Of a DNA stretch of 5,944 nucleotides, positions 5,474 through 5,944 are shown piece by piece. This DNA is from Nitrospirota bacterium. Lineage in GTDB: Bacteria; Patescibacteriota; Gracilibacteria; UBA1369; LOWO2-01-FULL-3. A model generated the notes under the pieces. The model had not been told where the DNA came from. It did no database searches and saw only the letters and a program-made list of their open reading frames with translations. The position numbers were made by a program, and so were the translations under genes. Position 1 is the stretch's first letter. Each line of letters opens with the position of its first letter. The stretch spans positions 1 through 5,944 of the forward strand of contig JAACEU010000039.1 in the NCBI GenBank assembly GCA_011682355.1, in the 5' to 3' direction.

Positions 5474-5944
5474 ATGGCTCTAGCCAATATCAAAAAAATC
5501 CAGTTACTTGCCTCTGCACAGCACAAAGAGAAAATTCTCGATATTCTCCAAAATACGGGAGCTATGGATGTGACCGAAATCAACGAAGAATCGAAACTAA
5601 AACCTGAAACATACAAAAACCTCAGCAAATTACAAAAAACTGAACTCACATACGCAAGCCTCGAATTTACGATTAACCTTCTTTCTAAATACGAAAAGAA
5701 AAAAGGGCTGTTTGCCGGTCCAATCGAAACAACCATGAAAGAAATCGTCGAAAAAGAAAAAGAATTCGATTACGAATCAATAACAAAGGGATGCACGAAA
5801 ATTGAAGAAGACCTTACCAAAGCAAAAAACAACATCGCAACACACGAAAACAACGTCCAATTGTACAAAGCGTGGAAAAAACTCGACATAGATCTACAAG
5901 TAATAAAAGACACTGACCACACAAAAGTACTGACAGGAAGCGTA
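5474..5944 (+). CDS. ntpI: V/A-type ATPase subunit I (a), N-terminal part, cut by the window end
   Basis: 157 codons are visible with the frame open at the window edge; full-length subunit I is usually around 600-700 aa. The start MALANIKKIQLLASAQHKEK (1-20), followed by LDILQNTGAMDVTEI, is the typical opening of the cytoplasmic N-terminal domain: a small alpha/beta lobe, then long antiparallel coiled coils. Residues about 45-140 are charged helix, and AWKKLDIDLQVIK with VLTGSV at the edge matches the point where the chain turns back into the second lobe. The membrane half that carries ions past the c-ring should follow beyond the window. Subunit I anchors the peripheral stalk built by the preceding gene. 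It starts 6 nt after that gene's stop in the same operon, with no Shine-Dalgarno, which suggests coupled or re-initiating translation. Confidence 0.9.
   Translation, partial: MALANIKKIQLLASAQHKEKILDILQNTGAMDVTEINEESKLKPETYKNLSKLQKTELTYASLEFTINLLSKYEKKKGLFAGPIETTMKEIVEKEKEFDYESITKGCTKIEEDLTKAKNNIATHENNVQLYKAWKKLDIDLQVIKDTDHTKVLTGSV

Overview
The window reads as a piece of a bacterial chromosome in the standard genetic code. Every complete gene ends in TAA, TAG or TGA, and the long reading frames hold no in-frame TGA, so this is not a code-25 (Gracilibacteria/SR1) genome. Coding is A-rich and compact. None of the five starts has a convincing Shine-Dalgarno, and two promoters sit so close to the ATG that leaderless mRNAs are likely. 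Together with a V/A-type ATPase and a divergent DnaQ-DinG protein, this fits a Candidate Phyla Radiation bacterium such as a Peregrinibacteria-like lineage. That placement is an inference and no taxonomic marker is present.

Layout, left to right. (1) carA (24-1121, +), the glutamine amidotransferase subunit of carbamoyl-phosphate synthetase, preceded by a -10 box only 7 nt before the ATG. (2) A 494-base stretch without a convincing protein gene (1122-1615). It holds back-to-back terminators and what looks like an independent structured RNA gene on the minus strand, about 385 nt, with its own promoter (1518-1545), a 5' hairpin at the predicted start, a long branched hairpin, a GNRA-capped stem, CAAAAAC-type linkers and a Rho-independent terminator (1127-1152). 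I do not recognise it as RNase P RNA, tmRNA or SRP RNA. (3) An HNH-family endonuclease gene (1616-2491, -). (4) A 218-base spacer with a short direct repeat. (5) A 771-aa DnaQ-DinG fusion (2710-5025, +): the N-terminal 3'-5' exonuclease keeps all catalytic residues, but the DinG-type helicase part has lost its ATPase motifs. (6) A consensus-like promoter and a leader with alternative hairpins (5044-5132). (7) The start of a V/A-type ATPase operon: the coiled-coil peripheral-stalk subunit (5138-5467), then subunit I (5474 to the window end, partial).

The genes do not form one pathway: pyrimidine/arginine precursor synthesis, a putative RNA gene, a probably selfish or defensive HNH nuclease, a DNA-processing exonuclease and a membrane ATPase lie side by side, and only the last two genes clearly form an operon. 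The plus strand is C-rich over G even across the minus-strand HNH gene, so the skew follows the chromosome strand rather than gene direction. The two points most worth attention are the unassigned minus-strand RNA and the pseudo-helicase fused to an intact exonuclease.
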